Assembly (NCBI RefSeq): GCF_014107495.1
Contig: NZ_CP041969.1
Location: 992,001 to 1,056,000, forward strand
Direction: 5' to 3'
Length of the DNA stretch: 64,000 bases
From: Cohnella cholangitidis
GTDB lineage: Bacteria; Bacillota; Bacilli; Paenibacillales; Paenibacillaceae
Numbering within the stretch: the stretch's first letter is position 1; each line of letters begins with the position of its first letter. This document shows positions 16,262 through 25,017 of this stretch, one piece after another. The position numbers were made by a program, and so were the translations under genes. Below the pieces are notes generated by a model. The model saw only the letters and a program-made list of their open reading frames with translations. It was not told the DNA's origin and did no database searches.

Positions 16262-18241
16262 ATGCGTGCTTTTCGTTCGGTAGGCGCGAAATTATTCATT
16301 CTGTTTTTTGTTTCGACGTTTATATCCGTTCTCCTTGTCGGAATGATTTCTTATAACAAATCCCAGTCCATTATCGAAGGGAAGATAGAATCCGTATCTC
16401 AGCTTACGGTTCGGGAAGCGACCGAGAAGATCGGTTTGATGTTGAAACAGTTCGAAGATATGTCCCTGCAGTTCTCGACGAGCCGCGAGCTTCAGCTTCA
16501 GCTGGACACCGCGTTCGATCCGGCGGCGGAGCCGGCCGAGCTGATGAACGCGAAGATTACGATTCAGGACACCCTTAACCAGATTGCCCGCACGAATACG
16601 TTTATTAAATCGATCTCATTGTTCAATCCCGCGAACGAGAACCAAACGATTTCTTCCGTATCCGCCGGATTAATAACGATAGACCGCAAAGCCGAGTGGT
16701 ATTCGCAAGTCACGGGGATGAAAGGAACCGCGTTATGGCTTCCGATGATCGAGAACGGCTACACGGGCATGGCAAAGGGCAATCTGTTCGGCTTGTCCAG
16801 AATGATCAACAAATTCCTGATCGTCTTCGAGATCGACGCGGCGATGCTCTCGCAAACGTTGGAGGCGATTCATTTCAGCGACAGCTCCAAAATAATCCTG
16901 ACGGACGACGAAGGAACGATCCTCCTCTCTTCCGTTCCCGCGGACGCCGGACAGACGTTCGCGGAATCGAACGTGACACGAGATCATTTGGTCGTCTCCG
17001 CGCCACTTAAGAAAACCGCTTGGACGCTCACCGGGATCGCTCCGCTTAGCGAACTGGTCGAGGATACGAAAGTCATCCGGAATTTGACTTTCTTGATGTG
17101 CGCGATCGCGGCCGTAATCGCGATCGCGATCGGTTACCTTGTACTCCTGTACATAGGCAAGCCTCTCTTGAAAATACGAAATCGGCTAAACGAAGCCGCG
17201 AAAGGAAATTTGGAAGTCCGCGTGGAGATTAACAGAAGCGACGAGATCGGGGAAGTCGCGAGCAGCTTCGATACGATGATGCGGCAGATGAATCGGTTGA
17301 TCGAGCAAACCCAATCGTCCGCGCGCCAAGTCCTGAACACTTCCTCCAGCCTGTTGCAGGTTTCGCAGAGTACGGCCGTCTCGTCCGGGGAAATTTCCCT
17401 CGCGACGGGAGAAATCGCCCAAGGCTCGACGCAGTTAGCCGCGGAAGCGGATGAGGTGTTCCAAATCGTAGAATCGATGAACGCCAATCTATCGAACGTC
17501 GTTAGCGCAACCGACGAAATTAACGTCTCTTCCTCGGAAGTAAAATCCGCTTCCTCAGAAGGCAAACAGTTCATGGAGGATGCCGCCCAAGCGACATTGG
17601 ACTCGGAGTCGTCCATCGATCTGCTAGTCAAACGGGTTACGAGGCTGGAAGAAAGCACGGACGAGATGCAGAAGGTGTTCGGATTAATGAACAAAATCAC
17701 GAAGAATTCCAAAATCCTGTCGCTGAACGCGGGAATCGAAGCCGCGCGCTCCGGTCAGCAAAGCGGCGGATTCAGAGTTATCGCCAAGGAGATGGGCCGA
17801 CTATCCGATCAAACCCATGACTCGCTTGAGACGGTCAATCGGATGACGGAGACGATACAAGACGAAATCTCGCAAACGGTCAACGCGTTGAAGCTTGCCC
17901 TGCCGCTGCTGCAAAGCCAAATCCAATCGGTGAAAACGGCCAACGAAATCTTCATCAAAGTTTACGGAAAAGCCGAAACGTTCTCTCTCTACGTCGATAG
18001 GATCAAGCACCATGTACATGAACTCGAAAGCAAGCAGCAGCATCTGAACAGATCGATCGCCAACGTGAGCAGCTTCTCCCAGCAAGCATCCGCGACTTCG
18101 GAACAAGTTGCCGCGCTTAGTTCAGGACAGCTCCAATCGAGCCAAGAGGTCGTCGGAATCGCCAAAGAGCTCGAAGGCTTGTCGTCGGCTTTGCAACTCA
18201 CGCTCGGAAGCTTCTCCTCCCATAAGCTAGATCCGCGCTAA
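16262..18241 (+). CDS. methyl-accepting chemotaxis protein
   Basis: 659 residues. A transmembrane segment near residues 10-30, an extracellular ligand domain, a second membrane segment near 278-300, a HAMP domain, and a long coiled-coil signalling domain with the hairpin-tip region ITKNSKILSLNAGIEAARSGQ. The tip departs from the usual [21 protein letters not shown] form but is recognisable. It should transmit ligand signals to CheA and CheW. The gene is divergent from the sugar-sensing kinase, which suggests, without proof, that it steers cells toward the sugar imported by that module. Ribosome site GGGAGG is 7 bases from the ATG. Confidence 0.9.
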   Translation: MRAFRSVGAKLFILFFVSTFISVLLVGMISYNKSQSIIEGKIESVSQLTVREATEKIGLMLKQFEDMSLQFSTSRELQLQLDTAFDPAAEPAELMNAKITIQDTLNQIARTNTFIKSISLFNPANENQTISSVSAGLITIDRKAEWYSQVTGMKGTALWLPMIENGYTGMAKGNLFGLSRMINKFLIVFEIDAAMLSQTLEAIHFSDSSKIILTDDEGTILLSSVPADAGQTFAESNVTRDHLVVSAPLKKTAWTLTGIAPLSELVEDTKVIRNLTFLMCAIAAVIAIAIGYLVLLYIGKPLLKIRNRLNEAAKGNLEVRVEINRSDEIGEVASSFDTMMRQMNRLIEQTQSSARQVLNTSSSLLQVSQSTAVSSGEISLATGEIAQGSTQLAAEADEVFQIVESMNANLSNVVSATDEINVSSSEVKSASSEGKQFMEDAAQATLDSESSIDLLVKRVTRLEESTDEMQKVFGLMNKITKNSKILSLNAGIEAARSGQQSGGFRVIAKEMGRLSDQTHDSLETVNRMTETIQDEISQTVNALKLALPLLQSQIQSVKTANEIFIKVYGKAETFSLYVDRIKHHVHELESKQQHLNRSIANVSSFSQQASATSEQVAALSSGQLQSSQEVVGIAKELEGLSSALQLTLGSFSSHKLDPR

Positions 18242-18248
18242 TGAAAAG

Positions 18249-18294
18249 CGCAAACAGGCTGTCCTTAAGCGTTCTAAGGGACAGCCTGTTTGCG
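18249..18294 (+). terminator. intrinsic terminator of the chemoreceptor gene
   Basis: CGCAAACAGGCTGTCC (18249-18264) pairs perfectly over 16 bp with GGACAGCCTGTTTGCG (18279-18294), 8 bp after the stop codon. The stem core is shared with the hairpin at 4127-4172, and the first palindrome of the following array again begins 18 bases after the shared CAGCCTGTTT. Confidence 0.85.
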
Positions 18295-18309
18295 AACTCG
18301 TACCCGTGA

Positions 18310-18533
18310 ATAACGGCACCTCGTGCCGTTAATTTGGAAGAATTGGCCTCATGTTACCGGATAACGGCACCCCGTGCCGTTATTTTGGAAGAATTGGCTT
18401 CATGTTACCGAATAACGGCACCTCGTGCCGTTATTTGGGAAGAATTGGCTTCATGTTACCGGATAACGGCACCCCGTGCCGTTATTTTGGAAGAATTGGC
18501 TTCATGTTACCAGATAACGGCACCCCGTGCCGT
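18310..18533 (+). repeat. 51-bp palindromic tandem repeat array, locus 2 (5 cores)
   Basis: ATAACGGCAC-NNN-GTGCCGTTAT starts at 18310, 18361, 18412, 18463 and 18514, exactly 51 bp apart. The arms are perfect 10-bp inverted repeats (the first copy has AAT at its end) and the loop varies as CTC or CCC. The 28-bp linkers contain GGAAGAATTG as in locus 1. The two arrays are in opposite orientation in the window. A reading frame runs through the array only because 51 is a multiple of three. Confidence 0.93.
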
Positions 18534-18581
18534 TATTCGGTAATTGTACCTCTTCCGGAATAGCCCAATTGTGCATGGGCG

Positions 18582-18920
18582 TTACGGAAAATCAAATCGC
18601 AATGTCGGTTTATTTTGATTCGCCGGGTTTCCTATAACTATACCAAGTCCGTTCGTTCCGACATAGACGCGGCCGTATACTCTTGGATCCCCTGTAATCG
18701 TCCGATCCGCCGCACCGAATTGGTACTGATCATCATTGATGCGAATCCATGAGGCTCCTCCATTATCCGAGCGGTAAATGCCGAACTGATCGCCGATCTT
18801 AGCATAGGAAGACATCCTTGCTACCTTTAGCGGCTTTACCGAATCCGATCGTAGCCGCTTCCTGCACCTCCTTCGTTTTCGTGAACGATACCGGAGTTCG
18901 TATATAATCACTGCTTATTT
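18582..18920 (-). pseudogene. remnant of a GH74 xyloglucanase (C-terminal end)
   Basis: The readable segment AKIGDQFGIYRSDNGGASWI followed by RINDDQYQFGAADRTITGDP and RVYGRVYVGTNGLGIV is the characteristic last propeller repeat of GH74 xyloglucanases. Upstream the homology jumps frames: KTKEVQEAATI, then FGKAAKGS in another frame, then the segment above, so there are at least two frame disruptions in about 120 bp. Nothing further upstream is recognisable, so most of the gene (normally over 700 residues) is missing. It lies beside repeat array 2. It cannot encode a working enzyme. Confidence 0.75.
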
Positions 18921-18997
18921 CATTGCATAATTAGAGTCTCGGGCTGGACCCGGGCGTAGATCGGAAGAGGTCGTTTGGAACTGTCGCAGATGAAATA

Positions 18998-19030
18998 GAA
19001 GAACCCTCCGGCAGCGACGGAGGGTTCTTC
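18998..19030 (-). terminator. terminator of the ArsR/SRPBCC operon
   Basis: GAAGAACCCTCCG and CGGAGGGTTCTTC form a perfect 13-bp stem with a 7-base loop, 23 bp beyond the stop codon of the SRPBCC gene on the minus strand. Confidence 0.8.
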
Positions 19031-19052
19031 TCGGATGAATCTATGCCAAACG

Positions 19053-19583
19053 TCAGATAGTGGCCAAGTATTCGGCAAGTTGATCGAACGTGCCGCCGTA
19101 TCCTTGCGTCATTGACTCGAACATGCCCTTAAAGAAACTGATCTCTTCCTCCGTCGCGTTAATCGGACTGCTGCGGAGGGTAATCGTCGTGCGGCCTTCG
19201 GATTCGGACAAGGTCACAACATTACGAATTTCCAATGGGATGGAATCGCTGAACGGAGCCCTGACGATATTGCCTTCCGGATCGGAGAACGAGTTGACGA
19301 ATACGATTTTCCCGGGAGCATCGATCTCATGGTAAACGAACTTGCCCCACATCTCGAATCCTTCCGAAGAGCGCATGCAATAGTGGAACACGCCTCCCGG
19401 GCGGAAATCTAGACTAACTCGACTCAACTCGAAGTCTTTCGGCCCCCACCATTTCTTCAGATGATCGACTTCCGACCACGCTTTAAACACGAGATCGCGC
19501 GGCGCATCGAACACTCGGGAAATGACGAACGTGTATTCTTCCTCATTCGTCGTTGTTTGGCTAGTTGCGCTGTCGTGCGGCAT
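19053..19583 (-). CDS. SRPBCC/AHSA1-family protein
   Basis: 176 residues with a START-like hydrophobic-pocket fold, recognised from VFDAPRDLVFKAWSEVDHLKKWWGP near the N-terminus and FDQLAEYLA at the end. The ATG at 19583 is used because GGAGGAG lies 6 bases upstream; the longer TTG frame would start inside that ribosome site. The ligand of this family is generally unknown. It follows an ArsR-type regulator by 23 bp, a very common pairing in which the regulator controls the pocket protein. Confidence 0.88.
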   Translation of the reverse strand: MPHDSATSQTTTNEEEYTFVISRVFDAPRDLVFKAWSEVDHLKKWWGPKDFELSRVSLDFRPGGVFHYCMRSSEGFEMWGKFVYHEIDAPGKIVFVNSFSDPEGNIVRAPFSDSIPLEIRNVVTLSESEGRTTITLRSSPINATEEEISFFKGMFESMTQGYGGTFDQLAEYLATI

Positions 19584-19606
19584 GTTTAACTCCTCCAATC
19601 GAATTT

Positions 19607-19942
19607 TTATTTGCCCTCGTTATCGTGCGGCTTCCTTTGCAACATACTTAAATAAGCTTCCAAGTTATCGAATTTCTCTTCCCACATTCGGCGATAAGCT
19701 GCCAACCATGTATCGAGCTCTTGGAACGGTTGAGGCCGCAGCTTGTAAATTCGCTTATTGGCGAGCGGCTCCACTTCGACAAGACCGGCTTCGCTAAGAA
19801 CGCGAAGATGTTTGGACGTCTGCGGTTGGTTGAGCTCCAAACGGAATGCGATCTCGCCTACCGGCAATGGACCCTCGCACAAGAGCTCGACTATCTCTAG
19901 ACGATTCGGTTCGGCAAGAGCGCTGAAAGTATTCAAGTTCAT
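19607..19942 (-). CDS. ArsR-family winged helix regulator
   Basis: 111 residues: MNLNTFSALAEPNRLEIVELL is the first helix of the winged helix domain and NQPQTSKHLRVLSEAGLVE the recognition helix. No CxC metal site is visible, so metal sensing is not expected. The start at 19942 is chosen for the TTGGAGT site upstream; an open frame extends to 20032 but its leader is unlike the family. It is the first gene of a two-gene operon with the SRPBCC gene. Confidence 0.88.
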   Translation of the reverse strand: MNLNTFSALAEPNRLEIVELLCEGPLPVGEIAFRLELNQPQTSKHLRVLSEAGLVEVEPLANKRIYKLRPQPFQELDTWLAAYRRMWEEKFDNLEAYLSMLQRKPHDNEGK

Positions 19943-20072
19943 GTTGAATCTACTCCAAGTGAGTTTCTTTTTTATAAAATACGCCATTCGGAATATTCCA
20001 GTCAAGGAATATATAGATGAACTATCGATCATTTCCGAATTAGACTCCGCATAATCGCAAATAAATAAACGT

Positions 20073-20103
20073 CAAAAAAAGAGCGGTCTCGCCGACACGC
20101 TCC
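20073..20103 (-). terminator. probable terminator of the aldose epimerase gene
   Basis: On the minus strand an imperfect GC-rich stem built on GAGCG...CGCTC is followed by TTTTTTT (20079-20073), 40 bp beyond the epimerase stop codon. Confidence 0.55.
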
Positions 20104-20142
20104 TTGGGCTGACTATTTTTTTACGTTCTCGCGTTTGAAGCC

Positions 20143-21132
20143 TTACTCCGCGTACATTCTGCTGACCGCAGTCCAGCTTTGGCCGGGCTCCAAACGAATC
20201 AAGCCGGTTTGATCGGCGTCCAGCTCGACGTTAGGCGCGTTAACCATTCCGGTCTGCGGTTCCGGACAGAAGAACTTGCCGTTCGCGACCTTGTTGTATA
20301 CCATCCAATGTTTATAAGCGTCCCCTGCTTCATATACAAACCGCACATTTGCCCGCCTATCAAACAAAGTCATCGCGTTTAATTCCGTTTTACTTGCCGT
20401 ATAGTGATTGTCAAGAGATTCGAAGTACGGATCGCCCTCGCCCTTCCGCAACGCTAATTCCCCTTCGCTCAGCTGCTGTTTGCGGCCGGTCGGCAGCATA
20501 CGTTCGTTCAACTCCCAACGCTCGCCAATGGCTATGCCGCATTGGATATCTTCCTTGCCGCTGCCCGGAGCAAACGGAGCATTCACGCTCGTATGGAATC
20601 CCAGCATGAACGGAATCGCTTCCGCGCTCTCGTTCACGGCGTCGAACTGCTGTCTTAGGCCTTCATTGGATAGCGTAAAAGTCTGAGACAAAGTAACCCG
20701 GTGAGGGAAATACGCAAAATCCGGATGCTTCTCGTCAAATCGAAGCCTGACGGTGACGGAGCTCATCTGTTCCGTACTGCCGAAACGAACGACTTCCCAT
20801 TCCGATTTGTAAACGAATCCATGAATATGGTTGCCCGTCTTTTCTTCGTTCACGGGCAGTTGATAAGATCTTCCGTCAAACTCGAACTTCCCGCCGTCGT
20901 AACGATTCGGAGGAAATAGCACGGGGATTCCATGCAGCATTGGCGTTTCGATGAACGAATGCCAATCTTGTCCCTCCGGTTCCCGGATGAATCGAAAATC
21001 GCGCTCGTCATCGCGGAACGAAATCAGATTTCCGCCGATCCGAGGCAACAGAATAGCCGAATAAGGCCCGTATTTTAATAGTATTGCAGGCTCGTTCTCA
21101 TAGGTTCCTTGCTTTGCGTAATGCTCCGTCAT
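20143..21132 (-). CDS. aldose 1-epimerase family protein
   Basis: 329 residues with the beta-sandwich mutarotase pattern: RIGGNLISFRDD near the N-terminus, HGIPVLFPPNRYDGG, the histidine motif GNHIHGFVYKSEW, FMLGFHTSVNAPF, and the C-terminal CPEPQTG with the likely general-base Glu. It would interconvert alpha and beta anomers of a free sugar in the cytoplasm. It stands alone, with GGAGGAG upstream and a terminator downstream, so its specific sugar cannot be deduced from context. Confidence 0.88.
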   Translation of the reverse strand: MTEHYAKQGTYENEPAILLKYGPYSAILLPRIGGNLISFRDDERDFRFIREPEGQDWHSFIETPMLHGIPVLFPPNRYDGGKFEFDGRSYQLPVNEEKTGNHIHGFVYKSEWEVVRFGSTEQMSSVTVRLRFDEKHPDFAYFPHRVTLSQTFTLSNEGLRQQFDAVNESAEAIPFMLGFHTSVNAPFAPGSGKEDIQCGIAIGERWELNERMLPTGRKQQLSEGELALRKGEGDPYFESLDNHYTASKTELNAMTLFDRRANVRFVYEAGDAYKHWMVYNKVANGKFFCPEPQTGMVNAPNVELDADQTGLIRLEPGQSWTAVSRMYAE

Positions 21133-21232
21133 CGTTGCTCCTCCACTTATCTCTATTATTTAATGAGTATATAAGCCGATGAACGGCAGCGTCAACTTCT
21201 GTCGGCTTCCCCATGAAATCATCCGTCGGATT

Positions 21233-22027
21233 CTACTCCGATGTTTGATTCCGCCGAGAGAGCCAGCCTAGTATTACATCCATTGTAACTTCTAGATTCG
21301 ATTTTCCGTTCGTATCCACGTAAGGAGACCTCTCGCGAAAATAATCCGCGTGTCCGCCGACGATCGGCACGGCAATAACGGTGGAGGGAGCGTGTTTATC
21401 CCTATTCCAGAGAGGAAAGCTTCTCCTGGCTTCCGTCTCTCCGTTCATGGAGGCTGAACGAAGCGTCCACCCGCCGTGCGTGCCTAACCGGGAAACCAGA
21501 TCCGGGGATTTTCGTTTCGTCAAGCTTCTCTTTCCCCTTCTCCCGGCAACATGAATCGAAAGCGTATTAGGCCTTAGCCTATGCGGAATCCGGCATCTCG
21601 GGGATCCCACCGTCACGACGAAGCAAGCCGAACTCAGCCCTTGTTCCAGCAATAGCTGCCCGGCATGAACGGCGGCGATGCCTCCTCCGCTATGGCCGAT
21701 AAGGATCGTCGTCGCGCTAGCCGTTCGGTTCGGGCTTAAGGCACGTTGCCGGCGAATCGCTTCAAGCGCCCGGTTGCCGCCAACCGACTTCGTTACACGC
21801 TCCGGGCGAAGCCGCATGTCCGAGCGGATTTCCCATAATTGCGGAAGAACCGCCCTGCTCCAATCCCCATACGGAAACAGCAGCTCCGAGCGGACAAGCC
21901 GCCCGTCCGTCATCGAGGTTAGCATTTCCGTTCGAAGCTTCTCCATGAACGTAGGCGCGGTTGCCAGTCCTGCCAGAAAATACAATTCGCACTCACCGGC
22001 CTCTTGCCCGATCGAATCTCTCCGCAT
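21233..22027 (-). CDS. alpha/beta-hydrolase-like protein of unknown substrate
   Basis: 264 residues. A lipase-type nucleophile elbow G-H-S-G-G is at residues 111-115 (Ser113), within TTILIGHSGGGIAAVHAGQLL; FPYGDW precedes it, and a candidate catalytic His is in GGHADYF near residue 233. No signal peptide. The ATG at 22027 has AAAGGATTATCG before it and the gene overlaps the M48 protease gene by 35 bp, so the two are translationally coupled. No closer family could be assigned by eye. Confidence 0.7.
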   Translation of the reverse strand: MRRDSIGQEAGECELYFLAGLATAPTFMEKLRTEMLTSMTDGRLVRSELLFPYGDWSRAVLPQLWEIRSDMRLRPERVTKSVGGNRALEAIRRQRALSPNRTASATTILIGHSGGGIAAVHAGQLLLEQGLSSACFVVTVGSPRCRIPHRLRPNTLSIHVAGRRGKRSLTKRKSPDLVSRLGTHGGWTLRSASMNGETEARRSFPLWNRDKHAPSTVIAVPIVGGHADYFRERSPYVDTNGKSNLEVTMDVILGWLSRRNQTSE

Positions 22028-23267
22028 CGATAATCCTTTCCATGTCCGACGGATGGTCGCTCCGGAACCACTTGACGAGAAGCGGCGGATGAATATCGCT
22101 CAGCACGGCGACGGACATTTTCTGATTCATCGTAATCGAGCCTTCGGCGCTTCCGATCAGTTCCATCGCGTACCGGTCCGCCGAAGCTTCGGCTTGCCGA
22201 GAGATGTAATTGGATACCGGCAGCGAAACGAAAGACAGGATGGACATCAAGAGCAGAACGAGCGGCAGAGCCGCCATATCCGAAATGGACCGAATGCCCC
22301 ATCTAGCGCCTCGATTACGAACGATGATCGGATAAAGCCAACCGCCAAAAGCTAACACGACAAACGACGATCCGATAGCCCCGACGGCGCTCCATTCCAG
22401 ATGATGCATGACGTAATGGCCCATTTCATGTGCCATGATGAGTAAAATTTCTTGTTCGGTCAATTGCTTAAGCGTCGTATCCCACAGAACGATCCGCAAG
22501 GAAGAGCCTAGTCCGTTGACATAGGCGTTCATCGCATTCGTCTTGGCGGACATGTCCACCTCGTATACGCGATGGGCGGGGATGTCCGCTTTGGCGGCAA
22601 GATCGAGAATTCGCTGTTCTAATGCCGGATTCGATAAAGTCGAGAATTTATTGTAGATCGGGTCGATGACTACGGGCTGCACGTACATCATGAATACCGT
22701 AAACGGAATCGAGACCAGCCACAGCTTAAGCCACCATTTGCCTCCGCGCGAGAGAATCCAGAATGCGAAGGCCGATACGGCTAACATCGTGACATAGCTA
22801 ATCCCGAAAGCTACCAGCTTATCCCTTAGCCACCCGGCAACGGGCTGCGTCGAGATTCCATAAGCCTTAGATAGATTGTAGCTCAAGATTCGCAACGGCA
22901 AATACAGCAAAAAAGACACCGCGTTCACGATGAGAACATACGCTGGAAACCGGACAAAGATCGGAAGGCGATATCGCTCCAGCCATTCCTTCCAACTTCT
23001 CGCGAACCCGCCCGCCAAGATTGCGATATAGATTAACCATTCCCACGGCCCGCTCATGAAGAAGATCCAATTTCTCGCGGCGTTCAGCGTCTCGCTGTCG
23101 CGAAGCCGTTCGGGCGTGAAGAACGTTGCGGGATCCGCTGCCGTGCCCCGGTAAGCTTCGGGAACTTGGTTAGGCGACGTATACCAGACGTATAGGGCCA
23201 TGATAATGGCATAACAGGCGAAGAGGAGTATATATCGTAGAAGAGAAGATTTATTAGGATACGGCAT
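21993..23267 (-). CDS. M48-family integral membrane zinc metalloprotease
   Basis: 424 residues with several hydrophobic segments. The zinc motif is HEMGH at residues 280-284 in IMAHEMGHYVMHHLEW, and the third ligand is probably the Glu in RQAEASADRYAMEL. The layout (N-terminal membrane segments, long central domain, zinc site between membrane segments) matches the Ste24/CAAX-protease-like branch. The family degrades or processes membrane and peptide substrates. It overlaps the downstream hydrolase gene, and no partner suggests a specific substrate. Confidence 0.88.
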   Translation of the reverse strand: MPYPNKSSLLRYILLFACYAIIMALYVWYTSPNQVPEAYRGTAADPATFFTPERLRDSETLNAARNWIFFMSGPWEWLIYIAILAGGFARSWKEWLERYRLPIFVRFPAYVLIVNAVSFLLYLPLRILSYNLSKAYGISTQPVAGWLRDKLVAFGISYVTMLAVSAFAFWILSRGGKWWLKLWLVSIPFTVFMMYVQPVVIDPIYNKFSTLSNPALEQRILDLAAKADIPAHRVYEVDMSAKTNAMNAYVNGLGSSLRIVLWDTTLKQLTEQEILLIMAHEMGHYVMHHLEWSAVGAIGSSFVVLAFGGWLYPIIVRNRGARWGIRSISDMAALPLVLLLMSILSFVSLPVSNYISRQAEASADRYAMELIGSAEGSITMNQKMSVAVLSDIHPPLLVKWFRSDHPSDMERIIDAERFDRARGR

Positions 23268-23375
23268 CGGAAGATTTCCCCTTGCGCTCGGATATAAAGA
23301 TCATACCATTTCCCGAGCCCACTTCAAAAGAATACGCAATCGTGTATCCACTATGCCCATAACGGAGGAATGGCC

Positions 23376-23714
23376 ATGCCGCAATATCGGATCATTGTCG
23401 ATCTTTCCAATCGAACGCTTTACTTGCTTGACGGGAATAACGTCGTACGGGCTTATCCGATCGGCATCGGCAAAATCCTGACGAAAACCCCTGTCGGCGA
23501 ATATATGATCGTAAATAAACAAGCCAATCCCGGCGGGCCTTTCGGCGCCTTCTGGATGGGCTTGTCGCGTCCTCATTATGGCATTCACGGCACAAACGAT
23601 CCTTCTTCTATAGGAAGAGAAGTTAGCCATGGATGTATCCGAATGTACAATGAAGACGTGTTGCAGCTCGCATCGATCGTTCCGATCCGAACGAGGGTTA
23701 CGATTCGGGCTTGA
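23376..23714 (+). CDS. minimal L,D-transpeptidase (YkuD domain)
   Basis: 112 residues, essentially only the YkuD catalytic domain: His71 in [13 protein letters not shown] and the catalytic motif [11 protein letters not shown] with Cys87. Enzymes of this family form 3-3 peptide cross-links in peptidoglycan or attach proteins to it. The second ATG (23376) is chosen because GGAGGA abuts the first one. There is no signal peptide and no LysM domain, which is odd for a wall enzyme but seen in short Bacillus-type members. The 3' end overlaps the convergent glycerate kinase gene by 17 bp. Confidence 0.88.
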   Translation: MPQYRIIVDLSNRTLYLLDGNNVVRAYPIGIGKILTKTPVGEYMIVNKQANPGGPFGAFWMGLSRPHYGIHGTNDPSSIGREVSHGCIRMYNEDVLQLASIVPIRTRVTIRA

Positions 23715-24855
23715 CCGCCCCGAGCAAACGGACGACATTGCGTGCGGTAAAAAACAAATTTTTCTCCGCTTGAACTAAACAATCCGTTAACGACATCGAT
23801 CTCGGCACGCAGGAGAAACACGCGGCGAACTCGCGTTCCAGCTCGTCCGTCTCCGCGCCTAAGCTGCCGGACAGAAGAATCGTCCTTGCTCCGGCCTCTT
23901 TGGCCAATCGCGCTACGTATACCGGCAGCTTGCCGTACAGGGTTTGATTATCGCTTTTTCCTTCGCCCGTTATGACCCAATCCGCCCCGGCCAGCTTATC
24001 CTTCAGTCTCGCCGCGGAAGCAATAACGTCCGCACCCGATGCCATTTCGGCGCCTAACGTTAACAATGCGTACCCCACTCCTCCGGCCGCTCCCGCGCCG
24101 GGCTCGCTTTTCATGTTTCGCCCGATCGCTTCGGACAGCAATTCGGAATAGTCGTCCATCGCTCTATCCAAAGCGGCAACCTGCTCGGGAGCGGCGCCTT
24201 TCTGAGGGCCATAGACGACGGAAGCTCCTTGCGGGCCGCATAGCGGATTACGTACGTCGGACGCGATTACGATATGGCATTGGGATAGACGCTGATCCAA
24301 CTCTTCCACGTTGACCTTTTTCGCCTGAAGCAAGTCTTTGCCGTACCCTTTCAGAAGATCGCCGTTGCCATTGTAGAAGCGAGCGCCAAGGGACGTTAAC
24401 AAACCGATGCCGCCATCATTCGTGGCGCTGCCTCCGAGACCGATAATAAACTTTCGAATTCCTTGGTCGAGCAGCCGCAGCACAAGCTCCCCCATTCCCG
24501 CGGAAGTCGTCAGGTAAGGATCTCTTTCGTGCGCGGATACGAGAGAAAAGCCGAAAATAGACGCCGCGTCCAACACCGCCGTCGTCTCCCTGGACGCGCT
24601 CTGACTTGGAGACTCAAACAAGCCGTATTTCGCAACGATCGCGCGGCCTAGCGGCCCCGTAACTTCGCATTGCGCGAGCTCGCCTTGAGCGGCTGCCGTC
24701 AACGCTTCCACCGTGCCTTCTCCCCCGTCTGCCATCGGTACGATCTCGACCTTCGCATCGGGGAAAACCTCTCCGATAGCCGCCGCTATCGTTGTTGCCG
24801 CCTGCTGTGCGGTCAAGCTTTCTTTATAGGAATCAGGAGCTACTACGAATTTCAT
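23698..24855 (-). CDS. glycerate kinase (GlxK/GarK type)
   Basis: 385 residues. The N-terminus [20 protein letters not shown] and motifs [28 protein letters not shown] and [18 protein letters not shown] are diagnostic of type-I glycerate kinases, which phosphorylate D-glycerate using ATP and feed glycerate into glycolysis. The ATG at 24855 follows GAGGTGAG; a 17-codon upstream extension is rejected. Monocistronic and convergent with the transpeptidase gene, sharing its last bases. Confidence 0.92.
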   Translation of the reverse strand: MKFVVAPDSYKESLTAQQAATTIAAAIGEVFPDAKVEIVPMADGGEGTVEALTAAAQGELAQCEVTGPLGRAIVAKYGLFESPSQSASRETTAVLDAASIFGFSLVSAHERDPYLTTSAGMGELVLRLLDQGIRKFIIGLGGSATNDGGIGLLTSLGARFYNGNGDLLKGYGKDLLQAKKVNVEELDQRLSQCHIVIASDVRNPLCGPQGASVVYGPQKGAAPEQVAALDRAMDDYSELLSEAIGRNMKSEPGAGAAGGVGYALLTLGAEMASGADVIASAARLKDKLAGADWVITGEGKSDNQTLYGKLPVYVARLAKEAGARTILLSGSLGAETDELEREFAACFSCVPRSMSLTDCLVQAEKNLFFTARNVVRLLGAVKPES

Positions 24856-25017
24856 TTCGCTCACCTCGTCGCCTTTATTCACTGCCTTCACATTGTACCA
24901 AAACAAGGATTAGACCGATATTCCGATCGCGCTTCAACAGCGCATTGCATCCATGGCGCGTTAGTATGGTAAGATAGAATCTGTAATCATTTAAATGACA
25001 GAAGGGATGATTCTGTT

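Noticed and set aside
18334-18563. Two plus-strand frames through array 2
   Set aside because: Same reason as for array 1; both overlapping frames are open at once.
18958-18969. AGATCGGAAGAG, identical to the start of a common sequencing adapter, near the GH74 remnant
   Set aside because: The next bases differ from the adapter and a closely similar word (AGATCGGAAGG) occurs inside the M48 gene near 22958, so chance is sufficient. Read mapping could settle it.
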